8,555 nucleotides of DNA from Alphaproteobacteria bacterium (GCA_029881615.1 JAOUMF010000055.1:1-8555); one strand, 5' to 3'. Shown: positions 1 to 7,608, counted from the first letter of the stretch. A program made the numbers and translations. Notes: a model not told the origin generated them from the sequence alone.

Positions 1-399
1 AACATACCAACCGACGGCAAGTTGGGATACAGCTTTGCAATGGGCGAAATCAATGTCGTGGCCTGGGTAAACCGCGGCCTCGCGGATGCCGGCGCCATCA
101 GCAATCTCGACTGGGACAATCCGAAAAAGGCACCGGCACGGCTCAAGGACAGCCTTACGGTTATTCACGAAACACCGCCTGTCATTCGCTCGATGATGAT
201 GGTTCGCCGGACCCTTGATCCGGAAATCAAGGATCGCCTTGCGTCGGTATTGACACAGATGCACGAAACATCGGATGGCCGAACCGCGTTAAATGCCTAC
301 TTCAAGGTCTCGCGTTACGACCCGCTCAACGGGCAAGCGACCACCGGCCTGGATAACGCCCGCAAGATATGGCGGCAGCCCTGGAACCAAAACGAGTGA
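1..399 (+). CDS. PhnD-like ABC transporter substrate-binding protein, C-terminal part (5' end outside window)
   Basis: The reading frame is open from the first base and ends in TGA at 397-399, so 132 C-terminal residues are visible; family members are usually about 280-330 residues. The segment resembles the last lobe of phosphate/phosphite/phosphonate periplasmic binding proteins (PhnD-like family). It shows a hydrophobic strand (NVVAWVNRGL), a stretch ending in the STPPV-like 'ETPPV', then 'VRRTLDPEIKDRLASVL', the typical 'rtdLdpelkekl..aL' helix, and a C-terminal helix with 'ARKIWRQ'. The protein is expected in the periplasm, but its signal peptide lies outside the window. Its end overlaps the start of a membrane hybrid histidine kinase, so it may serve as a ligand-binding co-sensor for that kinase rather than as a plain uptake component. 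No permease or ATPase gene is visible here. Family call is fairly secure; ligand is unknown. Confidence 0.75.
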   Translation, partial: NIPTDGKLGYSFAMGEINVVAWVNRGLADAGAISNLDWDNPKKAPARLKDSLTVIHETPPVIRSMMMVRRTLDPEIKDRLASVLTQMHETSDGRTALNAYFKVSRYDPLNGQATTGLDNARKIWRQPWNQNE

Positions 400-3074
400 T
401 CCGCCTTCAGCTTCGCACCCGTTATGCCTTGACCCTACTGGCCCTGCTGCTGGCCACCGTAGGCAGCCTATCGGTCGCGTTGTTGACCGAATTCTCGGTA
501 ACCGCAGGTAACCTGCGGGAGGTTTCCGCAAAATTGATGGATGAAGCCTTGCTGCGTCAATACGAACGCCGGGCCGAGGATCTGTCGATAACTCTGGCGG
601 AAAGCCTGACTGACGCGGTTTATCTTCTTCAAGTCGACAGCCTTTCAGCCATTGCCGACGGGCTGACCGAAAGGGCGGATATAAACGCGATTGCCGTCTT
701 CGACAACACCGGCCTGCTCTATTACAGCGGCACCATACCGGGCATGGCGGAAGACGTGCTCGATAGTCACTTCATCTCCTATAACTATTTCGATAACGCG
801 TCGACCATTACCCAGTATCGCGATCAGGCCGTGACAAGCAGCGCGCCCATAACGATATCCGGCAAGGTTATCGGCCATGTATTGGTCGACCTCTCCCTGG
901 CCCCGATCAAGGAACAGATAACCTATGTGCGCGACGAACAGAGCCAGCTGATAGGCAATGGGCTGAAACTGGGGCTCTGGGCATCGGTCGGAATTACCCT
1001 GACCTTCGGTGGCCTGGGTATAATTCTGGCAGTATTCATGGGCGACCGGCTAAGCCGTCCGATCGATGCCCTTTCAAAGCTGGCAAGGCGGATAGGGCGC
1101 GGCGACTACAATATCCCGGAGGATTTGAAAGGCGGCGGTGAAATCCAGGATCTCGTTCGATCGTTTCACTCCATGGCCAGCGACTTGCGCAACACGACCG
1201 TCAGCAAGGCCCATCTGGACGATATTCTCCATGGCATGCTGGACGGGCTTTTGGTTGTCGGCGTGGATGGCCGAATTCTGACAACGAACAGGGCAACCCA
1301 CGCTCTGCTCGGGTACGACGAAGGAGAACTTCGAGGCCAACCGGTTTCCGCTTTTTTTCATGCGCCAGCCTTAGCCAGCCTGCAGGAAAAATCCAACATG
1401 GCGAGCGAGGGCACCGCACGCAAGAAAAACGGCGACGGCCTGCCCGTGCTGTTATCCATATCGGCATTACGGAAGAATCCGGCTACGGGCGCATCGACGG
1501 TATGGGTGTTCAGGGACATCACCAGCCTTAAGACGACGCAAAACGCGCTGGTTGCAGCAATGCAGGAATCCGAGCGCGCAAACCACGCCAAGTCGCAGTT
1601 CCTGGCCAATATGAGTCATGAACTTCGAACCCCGCTAAACGCGATCATCGGCTATAGCGAAATGCTGGTCGATGAGGCGCGGGATCTTGAGGGCCAGGAG
1701 GGAATGGCGGAAGATTTGAATCGCATCCATGCGGCGGGCAGACACCTTCTGGGGCTGATCGACGACGTCCTGGACCTGTCCAAGATCGAAGCCGGAAAGA
1801 TGGATTTAAACCGGGACGAATTCCAGTTGCAGACGGCCATCAAGGATGTTGCCGCAACCGTACGGCCGATGCTTGAAGAGCGGCGCAACAGCTTGACGAT
1901 AGACTGTCAACCAGACCTCGCCCCGATTATCAGCGACCAGGTCAAGATTCGGCAAATTCTGTTCAATATCCTGTCGAACGCCGCAAAGTTCACGGAGGAC
2001 GGAACCATCGTCGTCACCGTGCGGACAGAAAATCACAGAGGCGCCGACCGGATCATGATAAAGATCGAGGATTCGGGAATCGGGATGACGCCCGACCAAC
2101 TTGAACGGGTTTTCGGGGAATTCATACAGGCCGATAGTTCGACCACTCGCCAATATGGCGGTACTGGCCTGGGTCTGGCCATTAGCCGCAAGATGACGCA
2201 GATGCTAGGCGGCGAAATTTCCGCGGCAAGCGTCCCGGGTAAAGGATCGACCTTTACCATCGAACTGCCGGCCATAATGAGCGAACCCGCAACCGTAACG
2301 CCAAAATTTTCCGCGCCCACCACCGTTTCCGTGGGAAATACCGGCGCGAAATCAGGGCGCATATTGCTTGTCATGGACCAGAACCCGGATGAGTTGGACC
2401 GTGCCGCCCGAGAGCTTGCCGGTTGGGGTTTTGGCGTCGTTTCGGCAAGTCAGAGCCAGGAAGGACTCCGGCTTGCCCGCGAGTTGCAGCCAATGGCCAT
2501 TCTTCTGGCTGAAACAATGCGCAATACCGAAATGAGCTTGGTATCGAGCCTGTTGAACGACGATCCTGTCACCGCCGGAATTCCCGTTATCGACTTGCCG
2601 AACCCGATGGACAAATCCGGTGACCACGAAGATTTGCTGAACAAGCTGACCAAGCTTTTCCCATCCACGAAGGACAAGCTGGCCCTGATAGTGGAAGATG
2701 AGGCGAACACGCGGCGGCTTTTGTCGCGGTCGCTGAAAAAGGCCGGATGGGAAATCGCCGAGGCGGACAACGGGCAAGACGCGTTGGAGCGGATTCAGTC
2801 CCGCATACCCGATCTGATTGTTCTCGACCTGATGATGCCGGTGATGGATGGAGAGACTTTCCTTCAGGTATTGAGAAGCAATCCCGACTACGTCACCGTA
2901 CCCGTAATGATCGTAACGGCGAAACCCATTTCGGCGATAGAACGGACAAAGTTGCAGCACAACGCCGAAACAGTTATCGAAAAGGGTGCCAACGGCTGGG
3001 TCGAGGCTGTACGGGTCATGGGCGGAGCCCTTGGCCGGGAGGCAGATAACGCTCAGGCTGTTCGGGGAGGCTAG
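369..3074 (+). CDS. Membrane hybrid sensor histidine kinase (Cache-like sensor-HAMP-PAS-HisKA-HATPase-REC-REC)
   Basis: This 901-residue inner-membrane sensor kinase is expected to autophosphorylate and pass phosphate to a receiver. Visible order: TM1 about residues 18-40; periplasmic sensor about 41-198, whose end (SGKVIGHVLVDLSL) looks Cache-like; TM2 about 200-224; HAMP about 225-277; PAS about 281-388; short coil; HisKA with H417 in MSHELRTPLN; HATPase with N-box N533/N537, G1 DSGIG at 568-572, F-box near 582 and G2 GGTGLGL at 597-603; receiver 1 about 662-765; receiver 2 about 770-885. Receiver 2 is intact (E776/D777 acidic pair, D820 phospho-acceptor, T850, K872). Receiver 1 has A714 where the phospho-acceptor aspartate should be, so it is probably a structural or regulatory pseudo-receiver. 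No Hpt domain is present. The start is uncertain: ATG at 369 overlaps the preceding gene by 31 bases, while GTG at 396 overlaps its stop by 4 bases. Neither has a good Shine-Dalgarno site. Confidence 0.93.
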   Translation: MAAALEPKRVIRLQLRTRYALTLLALLLATVGSLSVALLTEFSVTAGNLREVSAKLMDEALLRQYERRAEDLSITLAESLTDAVYLLQVDSLSAIADGLTERADINAIAVFDNTGLLYYSGTIPGMAEDVLDSHFISYNYFDNASTITQYRDQAVTSSAPITISGKVIGHVLVDLSLAPIKEQITYVRDEQSQLIGNGLKLGLWASVGITLTFGGLGIILAVFMGDRLSRPIDALSKLARRIGRGDYNIPEDLKGGGEIQDLVRSFHSMASDLRNTTVSKAHLDDILHGMLDGLLVVGVDGRILTTNRATHALLGYDEGELRGQPVSAFFHAPALASLQEKSNMASEGTARKKNGDGLPVLLSISALRKNPATGASTVWVFRDITSLKTTQNALVAAMQESERANHAKSQFLANMSHELRTPLNAIIGYSEMLVDEARDLEGQEGMAEDLNRIHAAGRHLLGLIDDVLDLSKIEAGKMDLNRDEFQLQTAIKDVAATVRPMLEERRNSLTIDCQPDLAPIISDQVKIRQILFNILSNAAKFTEDGTIVVTVRTENHRGADRIMIKIEDSGIGMTPDQLERVFGEFIQADSSTTRQYGGTGLGLAISRKMTQMLGGEISAASVPGKGSTFTIELPAIMSEPATVTPKFSAPTTVSVGNTGAKSGRILLVMDQNPDELDRAARELAGWGFGVVSASQSQEGLRLARELQPMAILLAETMRNTEMSLVSSLLNDDPVTAGIPVIDLPNPMDKSGDHEDLLNKLTKLFPSTKDKLALIVEDEANTRRLLSRSLKKAGWEIAEADNGQDALERIQSRIPDLIVLDLMMPVMDGETFLQVLRSNPDYVTVPVMIVTAKPISAIERTKLQHNAETVIEKGANGWVEAVRVMGGALGREADNAQAVRGG
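3064..3070 (+). promoter_or_regulatory. Shine-Dalgarno site fixing a TTG start
   Basis: GGGGAGG lies eight bases before TTG at 3079-3081, inside the last codons of the histidine kinase gene. The codons just after this TTG match the normal N-terminus of a receiver domain (KRILVVEDN). This decides the start of the response regulator and suggests translational coupling with the kinase. Confidence 0.75.
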
Positions 3075-3078
3075 AGAC

Positions 3079-3447
3079 TTGAAAAGAATATTGGTAGTCG
3101 AAGACAACGAAATGAACCGTGACATGCTATGCCGAAGGCTGGCGCGGAAGGGTTTCACGATTTTGACCGCCGCCGACGGCGAGCAGGGAATCAACGTCGC
3201 CATGGCCGAGATGCCCGACGTAATTATCATGGATCTCAGCCTGCCGCGCATCGACGGTTGGGAGGCCTGCCGGCGCCTTAAAGCCAACCAATCCACGAGT
3301 GCCATCCCGGTTATTGCCCTGACCGCCCATGCCATGAGCACGGACAAGGACAAGGCCCTGGCGGCCGGCTGTGACGACTTCGACACAAAGCCGGTTGATT
3401 TTGCACGTTTGCTGGAAAAGATAGAAAAGGCCAGCAGCGGCAAATAG
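3079..3447 (+). CDS. Single-domain response regulator, DivK/CheY-like
   Basis: The 122-residue protein is a stand-alone receiver domain with no output domain, so it acts by protein contact in the cytoplasm. Conserved sites are all present: acidic pair E8/D9, phospho-acceptor D52 in IIMDLSLPRIDG, T82 in ALTAHAM, and K104-P105. The 'ALTAHAM..D..KALAAGCDDFDTKPVD' stretch is typical of the DivK-like group that works with hybrid kinases. The TTG start is chosen because it follows a strong Shine-Dalgarno site and gives the standard receiver N-terminus; an in-frame extension back to 2986 would lie inside the kinase gene and adds no domain. It starts five bases after the kinase stop, so it is most likely the partner or phosphate sink of that kinase. 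True orthology to DivK cannot be settled from sequence reading alone. Confidence 0.9.
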   Translation: MKRILVVEDNEMNRDMLCRRLARKGFTILTAADGEQGINVAMAEMPDVIIMDLSLPRIDGWEACRRLKANQSTSAIPVIALTAHAMSTDKDKALAAGCDDFDTKPVDFARLLEKIEKASSGK

Positions 3448-3504
3448 ATATACGGTGATGTCTTATCCAGGAAACGCATCAGCATCGATTGCGTAACATG
3501 GACA

Positions 3505-3534
3505 ATGACCCCGCAGCTTTTTTAAGTGTAGAAT
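3505..3534 (+). promoter_or_regulatory. Candidate sigma-70-type promoter for the membrane protein gene
   Basis: ATGACC at 3505-3510 (4 of 6 matches to TTGACA) and TAGAAT at 3529-3534 (5 of 6 to TATAAT) are separated by 18 bases. A start site near 3541 would leave a leader of about 27 bases before the GTG at 3568. It lies in the 120-base gap after the response regulator, which suggests that the next gene is a separate transcription unit. Confidence 0.45.
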
Positions 3535-3567
3535 GCTCGGCCATACATCAACAGGTCGATAGAGCCG

Positions 3568-4605
3568 GTGGCGAAAAAGCCAGAAAAAGAAATCCGCCAA
3601 AAGGGAAGCAAGCCTGCACCGAGAAAGAAGGGGACAGGCAAAGCCAGAACCACCCGGAAAAAGGTGGAACCGGACAACTCACCCGCGGCGACATCGGAAA
3701 TTACCCCAAACGCCATCCCAGCCGTTGGCCGACGGATCATAATTCCCGGATTCCAGAACAAGGCGGGCCTTGCCCTGGCCACCGCCAGTTTGATTCTGGT
3801 CACGCTGGCCGGCGCTTGGTTCGACCCCGATCCCGTTTCGGGCACCCTTTACTGGCTTTTCAGGGGCGCCTCCCAGGTCTTTTACATAGCCTTTCTGGCC
3901 CTGTTCCTTTGGCTGCAATGGGGACGGAAACGCGGAATAACCTACCTTTTATTGCTGGGACTTGGCTGTTCGGCGATCGCCATCTGGGACATAGCCAGTG
4001 GCATGTATGTTCACCGATTGCGCCAGGAGGCCAACGCAATCCTGGCCGATTTTCGCGACGAACCGTCGAATGCCGTCGGAATGCCAGGCATCATCGAAAA
4101 CAATTCCTACGTCGAAGCCTATATGATCATGCGGGACGTATACTGGGACCTGCATAGTCGCCTGGATGACCGAATGGCCGATTATGGCGCTGCCTACGGC
4201 GCCTACGTCGAAAACGGACATTTCCTGAATGTTAAACGCCTGAAGTCGCGATATGAATTATGGCGCGGCTATTATCAGATTGAAGATCTGGAAAGATACC
4301 TGGCGCAGATCGAAAGCGATCCGCTAAACCTCGACGACCTGCTGTGGACCGTCAATTTGCTGGATATAGACCCACAGACGAGAGAGGCTTATGCCAGCGA
4401 CCTGAAAGAGGCCATTGCCACAGCCAGCAAATTGCAGCTGGAATTGTTGGACCGGGAGCGACGCACGCTGGCGCAAATCAAACATTCACTGAAAGTACTG
4501 ATCGACGCCAAGGGACGCTATCGTTTCGCTCGGGGGCGAATCGTCTTCGAAAACCCCGCCGACGCCGCTTTGTTCGCGGGCAATGGCCCGCCATCGAACC
4601 AGTAG
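3568..4605 (+). CDS. Unrecognised three-TM membrane protein with basic N-terminus
   Basis: I do not recognise this 345-residue protein. The first 32 residues are very rich in Lys and Arg (about 15 of 32) and probably disordered and cytoplasmic. Residues 33-62 are low-complexity with Pro and Ala. Three hydrophobic segments follow at about 66-84, 97-117 and 124-147. The remaining roughly 195 residues are soluble and mostly helical by composition, with many aromatic residues at 180-245 (repeated Tyr and Trp, e.g. YGAAYGAY, LWRGYYQ) and a charged helical stretch at about 275-315. The start is GTG at 3568; an in-frame TAG at 3529 limits any extension, and no other plausible start codon is seen between. 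The Shine-Dalgarno site is weak (GAG at 3562-3564). It follows the kinase/regulator pair by 120 bases and converges on mobA with stop codons one base apart. Function unknown; no catalytic motif seen. Confidence 0.8.
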   Translation: MAKKPEKEIRQKGSKPAPRKKGTGKARTTRKKVEPDNSPAATSEITPNAIPAVGRRIIIPGFQNKAGLALATASLILVTLAGAWFDPDPVSGTLYWLFRGASQVFYIAFLALFLWLQWGRKRGITYLLLLGLGCSAIAIWDIASGMYVHRLRQEANAILADFRDEPSNAVGMPGIIENNSYVEAYMIMRDVYWDLHSRLDDRMADYGAAYGAYVENGHFLNVKRLKSRYELWRGYYQIEDLERYLAQIESDPLNLDDLLWTVNLLDIDPQTREAYASDLKEAIATASKLQLELLDRERRTLAQIKHSLKVLIDAKGRYRFARGRIVFENPADAALFAGNGPPSNQ

Positions 4606-4606
4606 C

Positions 4607-5224
4607 CTAACCGGCTTCGGCCAGAATTCGCGCGGCCTCGGCCAGATCCTCTGGCCGGTTGGCGTTGAAAAAGGGATCGACAGGTTCGACCGGCCAATCC
4701 ACAACCGACAGCTTGTAGCGGCCCGTCCAGATATCGACCTTGCGAATATCTTCTTCCAGCATGGCGCGGCGCAACTCATCGACAAGTCGCACCGGCCAGA
4801 GCCCGCAGACCGGATGATGACGCCCGCCGGAAGAAGCGCAAGCCATATCGGCCCCTTCCCGATCCACCGCCGTCACAAGTCGCTGAACAAGGTCACAAGG
4901 CAAAAATGGCGCATCGGTAGGCGCCGTCAGCACCCATGAACAGTCGGGAACATTGGCCCTGGCCCATTCCATACCGGTAAGCACGCCCGCCAATGGCCCG
5001 GAATGATCGCCCACCACATCGGCGGCCACCGGCAACCCAAACTCAGCGAACCGTGCCGGATCGCCATTGGCGTTCAATAACAGCCTGCCAACCTGCGGCT
5101 TCACGCGCGCGATGACCCGCGCCAGGATGGACTGCCCACCCAGATCGCGCAGCATCTTGTCCTGGCCGCCCATGCGACGCGATAAACCGCCCGCAAGCAA
5201 GACGGCGACAACCTCGCCATTCAT
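4607..5224 (-). CDS. mobA: Molybdenum cofactor guanylyltransferase MobA
   Basis: MobA transfers GMP from GTP to molybdopterin-bound molybdenum, making the guanine dinucleotide cofactor for DMSO-reductase-family enzymes in the cytoplasm. The 205-residue length fits the family. Visible motifs are the nucleotide-binding loop LAGGLSRRMGGQDK at 10-23 with Lys23, NANGD at 51-55, DHSGPLAGV at 73-81, the metal-site TDAPFLP at 103-109 (Asp104), HPVCGLW at 137-143, and the C-terminal FFNANRPEDLA at 185-195. The ATG at 5222-5224 gives the normal N-terminus directly before the loop. Its stop is one base from the stop of the convergent membrane gene. The degenerate GGDEF gene upstream on the same strand ends 97 bases before its start, so co-transcription is possible but not shown. 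No molybdoenzyme or other mo-cofactor gene is visible nearby. Confidence 0.95.
   Translation of the reverse strand: MNGEVVAVLLAGGLSRRMGGQDKMLRDLGGQSILARVIARVKPQVGRLLLNANGDPARFAEFGLPVAADVVGDHSGPLAGVLTGMEWARANVPDCSWVLTAPTDAPFLPCDLVQRLVTAVDREGADMACASSGGRHHPVCGLWPVRLVDELRRAMLEEDIRKVDIWTGRYKLSVVDWPVEPVDPFFNANRPEDLAEAARILAEAG
4639..4657. repeat. GC-rich perfect hairpin inside the 3' end of mobA
   Basis: An 8-base inverted repeat (CGGCCAGA/TCTGGCCG) surrounds a three-base loop. It falls in the mobA codons for the conserved RPEDLAE stretch and lies about 35 bases past the stop of the convergent gene. No T-run follows on either strand, so it is not a standard rho-independent terminator, although it could slow convergent transcripts. 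Codon constraint alone could explain it. Confidence 0.4.
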
Positions 5225-5286
5225 AAGTTCACCATAACTGGACAGGCCCGTTCACGACGTTCCACCGAGGCCATGGGAGATAGCGC

Positions 5287-5314
5287 GTTATACCCTGCCG
5301 GTCCAGTACGGAAG
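5287..5314 (-). promoter_or_regulatory. Weak candidate promoter for mobA
   Basis: In the 97-base gap before mobA, the minus strand carries TATAAC (5287-5292) as a possible -10 element. The -35 position (5309-5314, CTTCCG, spacing 16) is poor. The gap also has a 7-base inverted repeat, ACTGGAC at 5237-5243 and GTCCAGT at 5301-5307. Low confidence; read-through from the upstream gene is equally possible. Confidence 0.2.
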
Positions 5315-5321
5315 TGCCGAA

Positions 5322-5894
5322 TCAAGCCAGTTCGGGCGACCAGATACAATTCCTGTTGCCACTGATACGGCCCATTTCCATCGCCTTGTCAGCCCGATTT
5401 ATGAGTTCCTGCACGGAGCTACCATCCATCAGCGCCGCACCAAGAGAAACGGTGACCGACAGATCCAGGCCGCTACCCGGCATCTTGAAGGGCATGCGTT
5501 CGACAATATCATGCAATCGCTGCATCACCGACGTCGCGTCCTCGGGTTTGACATGGGGAAGCGCAATCAGGAGTTTCCCGCGGCCATGAAAAAATAACTT
5601 GTCATAGGAACGCAAGCTGATGGCAAACCGGTCGGCAATCTCGCCCAGCGTAAGTTCGAGCGCCGCGCCCTCGATCGGATTGGGCGCGCAGACCGCAACA
5701 CAACAAGTCGCATTGCTTTCGGCCACCTTATTGCGGGCACTTTCAAGCCACTGAACCATCTCGACTATGTTGTCGCCGATCGGCAGCGGCCCATCAATAT
5801 CCTTGCGCTCTCCGAATTCAAATCCGGCCGGGGTGCTTGCCTCGGTGCTTTCTCCTGCCACAGGCTGGGTCCGGGGTGTCCCGAAAATTCCCAT
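5322..5894 (-). CDS. Degenerate GGDEF-domain protein A (putative c-di-GMP receptor)
   Basis: This 190-residue cytoplasmic protein has a poorly conserved N-terminal 40 residues and then one GGDEF-fold domain (about 41-188). The active-site motif is replaced by GRGKL at 104-108, so cyclase activity is not expected. The inhibitory-site motif RSYD is kept at 95-98, exactly five residues upstream as in real diguanylate cyclases. The first core strand has TCCVAVC (Cys64, Cys65, Cys69) where the metal-binding Asp usually sits. LPH at 112-114, 'SLGAALMDGSSVQELINRADKAM' around 150-172 and the terminal WSPEL at 185-189 are shared with the neighbouring paralogs. ATG at 5892-5894 is chosen because AAGGAAGG (5901-5908) lies six bases upstream; an in-frame extension to a TTG near 5993 has no such support. 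It is the last array gene before mobA and follows gene B after 201 bases. The receptor role is inferred from motif pattern only. Confidence 0.85.
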   Translation of the reverse strand: MGIFGTPRTQPVAGESTEASTPAGFEFGERKDIDGPLPIGDNIVEMVQWLESARNKVAESNATCCVAVCAPNPIEGAALELTLGEIADRFAISLRSYDKLFFHGRGKLLIALPHVKPEDATSVMQRLHDIVERMPFKMPGSGLDLSVTVSLGAALMDGSSVQELINRADKAMEMGRISGNRNCIWSPELA

Positions 5895-5900
5895 TTTCCA

Positions 5901-5908
5901 CCTTCCTT
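5901..5908 (-). promoter_or_regulatory. Strong Shine-Dalgarno site for gene A
   Basis: The minus strand reads AAGGAAGG, six bases before the ATG at 5892-5894. It decides in favour of the 190-residue product over longer in-frame starts at 5945 (ATG) or 5993 (TTG). Confidence 0.75.
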
Positions 5909-6095
5909 GGTTAGCATCTTGTTTCGTTTTGGCATACGCGCGCATTCCCGCCTTCGGCGCGAATCCACGCTGCAAGCTTATATTGACGGACAATTAGTAA
6001 AGGATTGGTTTCCCGCCGCATCTGGTACGAAAGAGATCGTTCAGACAGTTTTGCGTTTAAGGCGAGGATGGCCGACGGCGGTCCTCTCTATATCC

Positions 6096-7025
6096 TCAAT
6101 TCTCCAACTCCGCCGACCAGAATACGATCCGTTCGCCCTCGGCACTGCCTGCCATGCTGGCCGCGTGCGAAGCCCTGTCCAGCACTTCCTGAATCGGGCT
6201 CTTCATATCCGACAGGGAAATTCCAAAGCGGGCGGTAACGCGCAATTCCGTATCGTCCGAAAGGCCCACCGGGTCTTCGCCAATCAACCCGTCCAGCCGG
6301 GTGGCGACAATTTCCACCTGCTCGCGGTCGGTGTCGGGCACACAGATCAGAAACTCCGCGCGGCCGTAACGGAATACGGAATCGTACGGCCGCAGATGCG
6401 AAAACAATCTTGCCGCCAGGCTGGCAATAACGCGATTTACCCCGATCTGGCCATAGGTCCGCCCGACTGCGTCCATCCCGTCGGGACGAACCATGATCAG
6501 GCTCATGGATCGCCCTGTTCGGGCAGCGCGTTCCCATTCGCGTTCAAGCTCCGACAACATTGTCAGGCGACCCTGCAGTTCCGCCAGTTCATCGTCGGTA
6601 ACGACCGCGCCATCCTCGGGCCGACCATGCAATTCCTGGATGCGCACTGCGATTTTGCGGAATTTGTCCGCCACATCCATCATCGCATCATATTCGTCCG
6701 GCGGAATCGCCTCGCCGGCCATCAGCTTGCTCATCAGATAGCGCGCGGCCTCGTGAACCTCCCGATGCATGCAACCAAGGTCGGTGAACAGTTTCCCTTC
6801 CAGCATCCCCGTGGCGCTATGATGCTGGAACCAGCGACCGAAACAGCAAGTCTGGTGTGAATCCTCGCCGATCACATGGTCGCCCGGCGGCAAACGGCAC
6901 AGGGCCGCCCGCAACCAACCGGCAAGCCAGCGTTCATGCTCCAGAATGGCCTCGTCAATCGCCGCGGGTATGTCGCGCGCGATATCCGCGTCCTGCATAT
7001 CGTTCTTGACGGTCATCATCCCCAT
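6096..7025 (-). CDS. CZB zinc-binding plus degenerate GGDEF protein B (DgcZ-like architecture, dead active site)
   Basis: The 309-residue protein starts with a CZB (chemoreceptor zinc-binding) domain at about 20-135. The expected zinc ligands are visible: H30 in LEHERWL, C61 in CFGRW, and H87/H91 in a HxxxH pair (MHREVH). A helical linker (about 143-172) leads into a GGDEF fold (about 173-305) with TYGQIGVNRVIASLAARL as in real cyclases. This is the layout of E. coli DgcZ (YdeH), which is inhibited by zinc. Here, however, the signature is GRAEF (221-225) with Ala at the catalytic acid, and the metal-binding Asp on the first strand is Arg (MVRPDG). The inhibitory-site RPYD is kept at 212-215, five residues before. 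It most likely links zinc or redox state to c-di-GMP binding rather than synthesis. It begins four bases after the stop of gene C, so the two are probably co-translated. ATGs two and three codons downstream are also possible starts. Confidence 0.87.
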   Translation of the reverse strand: MGMMTVKNDMQDADIARDIPAAIDEAILEHERWLAGWLRAALCRLPPGDHVIGEDSHQTCCFGRWFQHHSATGMLEGKLFTDLGCMHREVHEAARYLMSKLMAGEAIPPDEYDAMMDVADKFRKIAVRIQELHGRPEDGAVVTDDELAELQGRLTMLSELEREWERAARTGRSMSLIMVRPDGMDAVGRTYGQIGVNRVIASLAARLFSHLRPYDSVFRYGRAEFLICVPDTDREQVEIVATRLDGLIGEDPVGLSDDTELRVTARFGISLSDMKSPIQEVLDRASHAASMAGSAEGERIVFWSAELEN

Positions 7026-7029
7026 AACT

Positions 7030-7569
7030 TCAAAGTTGCGGGGCCCAGATACAAATGCTGTCGCCCATCCCCTTCAGCGCCCATTCATGTGCCTCGGATG
7101 CACGATCTATATGTTCGTGCAACGGCGCGTGCGAGTCCAGCATTGTTCCACCGAACGATGCGGTAACTTGCACTGTGCAGTCGCGAGAAATCGGAAACGG
7201 TTCGCCGATCACCTGATCGCGAAGACGCCTGATCACGGAGACAGCGTCGCTGCGACCGATATGGGGTAACATGACAAGATATTTGTCGGGGGCAAAGCGG
7301 TAGATCGCATCGTATGACCGCAGTTTCGTCGCAAACCGCCTGCCAAAACCATCCATCGCCAGGGCCGCGTCACTGCCGTCCGGGCTGACAACGCAGATGC
7401 AACTGCTATCGTGTGTCAGCTGAATTCTGGCCAGTTCCCGCCGCAGGCCGGCGATGATGGCCGTCGCATCGTTATCGATGACCGTGGGCCCGTAATCGCC
7501 GCGAACCAGCCCATGAGACGTATTTCCGGCAGGAATAATTCGTTCTGCTGTCTTGGCAATTGCCCGCAT
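7030..7569 (-). CDS. Degenerate GGDEF-domain protein C (putative c-di-GMP receptor)
   Basis: A 179-residue protein with a variable N-terminus (1-35) and a single GGDEF fold (about 36-178). The signature is replaced by APDKY at 93-97, while RSYD at 84-87 preserves the inhibitory site with the right five-residue spacing. Cys57 and Cys59 sit in the first core strand; LPHI is at 101-104; the 'SFGGTML' and 'IDRASEA' blocks and the terminal IWAPQL match the paralogs. The ATG at 7567-7569 has GGGGA about seven bases upstream on the minus strand. Its upstream region is AT-rich and carries a consensus CtrA-type box about 40 bases before the start, so this gene and the tightly linked gene B may form one regulated unit. 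No enzymatic residue is seen; the ligand-binding role is inferred. Confidence 0.85.
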   Translation of the reverse strand: MRAIAKTAERIIPAGNTSHGLVRGDYGPTVIDNDATAIIAGLRRELARIQLTHDSSCICVVSPDGSDAALAMDGFGRRFATKLRSYDAIYRFAPDKYLVMLPHIGRSDAVSVIRRLRDQVIGEPFPISRDCTVQVTASFGGTMLDSHAPLHEHIDRASEAHEWALKGMGDSICIWAPQL

Positions 7570-7608
7570 CGACTAATCCCCGTCGTTGATTGAAGAACCG
7601 CTCATTAC

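Noticed and set aside
2352..3485. Long minus-strand open frame (377 codons) opposite the kinase end and response regulator
   Set aside because: It lies entirely antisense to two genes with clear conserved domains, has no recognisable domain itself, and its product has the composition of a frame shadow.
3489..4157. Plus-strand open frame (222 codons) overlapping the membrane protein gene in another frame
   Set aside because: The overlapping frame from 3568 has coherent TM segments and a full-length product; this one is Gly/Arg/Pro-rich noise typical of an off-frame reading.
5895..5993. N-terminal extension of protein A to a TTG at 5993
   Set aside because: The ATG at 5892-5894 has a strong ribosome site and gives a length like its paralogs; the extension has no family similarity.
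5907..6860. Long plus-strand open frame (317 codons) opposite proteins A and B
   Set aside because: It is antisense to protein B, which has clear CZB and GGDEF features; the translated product has no domain pattern and no ribosome site.
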